Positions 60,367-64,000 of a stretch of DNA of 64,000 nt are shown piece after piece. The DNA is from Cannabis sativa (Eukaryota; Streptophyta; Magnoliopsida; Rosales; Cannabaceae). Below the pieces are notes generated by a model. That model was not told where the DNA came from. It did no database searches and was given only the letters and a program-made list of their open reading frames with translations. Every line of letters begins with the position of its first letter. Position 1 is the stretch's first letter. The stretch covers positions 71,165,595-71,229,594 of the forward strand of contig NC_083601.1 in NCBI RefSeq assembly GCF_029168945.1, in the 5' to 3' direction. Made by a program: the position numbers and the translations under genes.

Positions 60367-62280
60367 AACTCCCACTTGCACTAATATAAAACAAAAAGTG
60401 CGTTTCAAATAATCTCAACACCTTGATATACAAATCAAGTGTAGTAGTAGTAAACTCCTCGTAATAGGATCTGAAAGGTTGAATTAACCACAACCTTTTC
60501 TCCACCATTACTCTTCCTTTAATCACAAAATCATTGATAATGTGAAATTCCTCTCTATATGTCTACTCTCTTGGGATACTGGATTCTATATCTTTGGCAA
60601 CTACTTTTGGTTAATTAGGAAATTAACACTAGTAGTTTAGGCAATTTAGAATGGTGCCAAAGATGTATAGAACTTTCCTTAGACTGAATAAGTACTTTTC
60701 CTGCAACTTTAACATTCAGTCTCTCTCTGGTAGACCTAGAGACTTCAGATAGGTTTTTACACTTCTCCAGAATCACTATTCCACCCCCAGAGTAACCACC
60801 ATCTTATCAGAAAGATTTACTAGCACAAAGGCAAATTTCGAAATCTGATATGGTGTAGTCTAAGAGTTTTAAACACACCCTTATAGACTAACATACAGTT
60901 CCTCTTCTTAATCTTAAGATTTACTTGATTGTCTTCCAATGTTCTTCTCCTGGATTAATCTGATACCTACTCATTACTCCCACTCAACAGCAGGTGTCTG
61001 GTCTAAGGCATACAAAAGCATATCTAAGACCTCTCACTGTTCATTTAAGAAATTCTTTCATGGCTTTATCTTTTCTGGAATAGTTGAAACTTTTCCTTAG
61101 ATAAATAAAATCTATGCCTTAGAAGTTGTGAAGCTTCTATAGATTTCCATTAGAAAGAAAATGCTTCAGCATCTTACTAAAGTAAGTTGCTTGCATTAGA
61201 GTAAGTAATTACCAGGTATACCACAAGCCATAGGTTTAGATAAACTCAAACCTATAATACTAGGAACAGGAAGTTTTGTTAAGTCCATTGAATGGACTTA
61301 TAAACGAAAATTTCCTTTTATGTCCTTGTAATAGAAAACTTTAGGTTACTCCATGTGAATGGATTAAACCATAGTTCTATTGGCCTTCTTCTTAGTTTCT
61401 TATCTTGACAATCCATTACTTGTTTAAACTCACAATGGATTTTAATCACTAGTGTCTCCCAAGTCATAAGAAGGTGAGTTCCTAGAAACTCTCCCACTAC
61501 GACAAGGTACCGTGAATTATGTCGAAGAAAACTAAATGGTATTGATCTCTTCGGTTGTGACAAGACAACAGAGGCAGTGGGATCATCATATGTTATATAA
61601 GATGATAGAACACTTTTGGAATCAAGAATAAATATCTCCTTTATTTGCTACTTGTTTTCAGACTTAGTCATTATCTTAGAAAAGTAGTATTTGTTTGAAC
61701 AAACACTTTCTTATCTATTGACAATGGGATGGTCCACCCCTAATCACTTAGAATAGCTAAGAAACCATGGTTAACAGTTCTAGCTTTTCTTAAGATTTTG
61801 ATTAGGTCATCCATGAATCTAGTAATGATTTACATTAAGTATACAACCATTACATCATTCTGAAATTGTATTACCATAGAAGGAATTAGGCAACGACTAG
61901 TAACTAATCATCAACATGCAACTCGAAATTTCTGGGGAGGTAAGTTTGGATATAATTCAAAAATCAATTTAATGATCTTTGAACTGCATATCTACTAACT
62001 ATTTCTCCACCCCTATCAGTTCGCAAGATCTTTAACCACTTACCTTAATGGTATTAACCATTGCTAGAAATTAATGAAATTTTAAACATTTCAAATTTCT
62101 CTGCATAAGGTATAATCTAGAGTTATCGTTTTAAGAATACAACGAAAAACTCATATCCACCCCTGAATGTACATCCATCTGCGAATGAGATGAACTACTT
62201 TCAGTGGATATAGGCATACTAACTCTTTGCAGAGATTGATCTTGTCAAATCCACTATGAACAAGATACAAATGCCATAGA
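60367..62280 (-). pseudogene. Decayed Ty1/copia pol relic, rightmost copy
   Basis: The best-preserved copy. On the minus strand, upstream to downstream: WHLYLVHSGFDKINLCKE (~62280-62225), KILRTDRGGEIVS (~62035-62000), KKVFVQTNTTFL (~61705-61670), and an 81-codon open frame 61318-61563. Next come QATYFSKMLKHF (~61195-61160), LSKE (~61100), SRYQ and EEHWKTIK (~60970-60935), YTKSDFE (~60865) and FHIINDFV near 60545. The order is that of copia pol, from pre-integrase to RNase H. The spacing between KGN-like codons and QATYF is ~150 bases where ~0.6-0.7 kb is usual, so the RT palm is missing. Confidence 0.82.
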
Positions 62281-64000
62281 TTAAAAAAAATGTGGTAGTG
62301 TCTATTGATGACATAGGTTTAGTTACATCAAAGAGTTCTTAGAATACTGTAAGTGGATCCTGGTCACAGAATACCTAACTCATATTCCATACAGTTTGAA
62401 TCCATTAATAAAAGATGGATATTAAACACTTGAGAAAGTGTAACTGTATTGTATCTGGAATTAGAAATATAAGAAAATTTCTGTTTGGATTCTAAAATTA
62501 AAGTCAAAGACTTAAATTCAACCAAATATAATGAGTAATTCTTTCTTGGACCACCACTACTATTTAAACTCTAAGTCAGATTTGCCCATACAAGAAGGAG
62601 ATTTCTAAGATTGAGGATTTATATCAATTGGGAATAGAATTTCGGGATTATAATCATATGCGTCATTTAATTTCTTAAGAGAAAATATAGAATGACATGA
62701 AATGATTTATAGACCATTCATCCAATGATATGTTATTAAGCTAATTCGAAATGAATAAGCTAAGAGGAATTAGGATAATTTCGTTTAAAATAAGAATCCA
62801 ACGATGCTTCGATTAGCGAAAGTCAAAGTAATCTTATTTATATAATCTTCTTGTTTCATATCGTAAAAATACTAGTCTAAGGTGTCATCAATTGATGAAC
62901 AACTAGATGTCGCATATACAATATTTATCTTTCGAGATCTAACACTATTATGAATGTCTAATGGTGAAAATCCACTAGGGATTTATCTCATTAGATAAAC
63001 AAGCCAAGTTAGACCAACAATGAAGATTCGAAATTAAACTACAACTTAATAACAGAAAATAACATGGTTCAATATAAATTCATACATAATTCAGAAATTA
63101 TAAACATATAGCAAGTAGGAATGACAAGTGAAAATACTAAAACTTACAATCCTAAATAACTTCCAAGGTTTTCAACAAACTGATATCAGTGTGCCGTTTA
63201 GGCGAGAGTCAAAGCTACCATTCATTGAATAGAGTTGTCAGCTCGTCTAAAATGTTAAACATTCTACCAACCTTTTATTCGATCAAGATTGGAATTCAGC
63301 GTTGTCCCGTTTAGGCGAGAGTCAAGGTAATTCTATCTTATGAGCTTCCACCATTGTTTCATAATTTGCAAGTCAAGTATGGTCGCCACCATTAGGGTGA
63401 TCCATACCATACAAAACACTTACAAACTACTTATCATGCGAGGTTAAACGGTGCGAAATTGCTAATGAACGTTCCTCCATTAGGGAGGATTACTCACTAA
63501 AACAAACGCGGTGTAAAACCCACAATGGAGATCGAATGTCTTAATAATAAAGCTCATTATTTAAAAAGAGTTGTATTTTCTTTGATTCTCTTTATTTATT
63601 CTATTTATTTTAAATATATATTTATTTAATTAAAATTTCCAATTTAGAATGAAAAATTCTAAATATAAATTTTAATTTAATATTTATAAATTTTACTTAG
63701 ATGGTTATGAAAATAACATGAATTATTTCCATCTTAGTAATAATTTCCAATAAATATTTAGAAAAATATTCAATTTAAGTTGTTACAAAATTAATTTAAA
63801 TTAATTTACAACTCAAATTTTATTTTCTATAAATATATATTGCATTTCGAAAAATTAAAGTATTTAAGAATACAATTTTCGAAAAATGCATGTTAAAATA
63901 AAAAATAAATCCTGGAAAAATTATTCTAATTTAATGTTGGCCCAAAATTAATTAATAAAATTAATTTACAACAAAAAAATATAATTTTCCTATTTAATTA
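62281..64000 (-). mobile_element. Internal non-coding region of the rightmost copy
   Basis: Both modules in minus orientation (module 2 about 62800-63030, module 1 about 63290-63530), then AT-rich sequence to the window edge. No gene seen. Confidence 0.8.

Overview
This window looks like plant nuclear heterochromatin, probably from a dicot. It is AT-rich and I see no host gene. Nearly every base belongs to LTR retrotransposons or their remains, all using a primer-binding site like TGGTATCAGAGCC (initiator tRNA-Met), as is usual in plants. Three groups occur. (1) Family L has ~1.88-1.90 kb LTRs (TGTTGGGTTTTATGCCC ... TTTCCAACA) and ~6.3 kb internal regions with no intact gene. I recognise decayed Ty1/copia pol motifs at the 3' end of these regions, so the family is a non-autonomous copia derivative. 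(2) Ty3/gypsy chromoviruses have ~2.3-2.4 kb LTRs (TGTAACACCC ... TTACA). One is nearly complete and two are fragments. (3) A piece of a different Ty1/copia gag is the oldest layer I can see.

Layout: 1-2918 is the 5' end of a minus-strand family L copy. It sits in gypsy-1 (gag, leader and 5' LTR, 2919-6537). Gypsy-1 in turn interrupts the LTR of a rearranged family L copy (6538-12110) whose two LTRs face each other in inverted orientation. At 12111-13264 lies unassigned sequence followed by a copia leader and gag fragment. That fragment is interrupted at 13265 by a gypsy LTR (gypsy-3), which is interrupted at 13550 by the minus-strand, subfamily B copy of family L.

From there the nest deepens. 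The B copy's 3' LTR holds a plus-strand copy (L3, 14826-44576, target duplication GTTAT). L3's internal region holds a minus-strand copy (L4, 21126-40814, duplication CATAT/CATAG). L4's 5' LTR holds gypsy-2 (29675-39242, duplication CTAAG). B continues from 44577. Its 5' LTR is broken at 52293 by another plus-strand copy, itself broken at 58474 by a minus-strand copy that runs off the right end.

No element here appears able to move unaided. Gypsy-2 has readable gag-protease-RT-RNase H-integrase, but carries two in-frame stops, a lost protease catalytic Asp and a shifted C-terminus. I found no convincing new biological system. The best leads are a stem-loop in the family L leader whose pairing is kept while its sequence changes, the family-wide loss of the RT core, a duplicated non-coding module, and the inverted-LTR element at 6538-12110.
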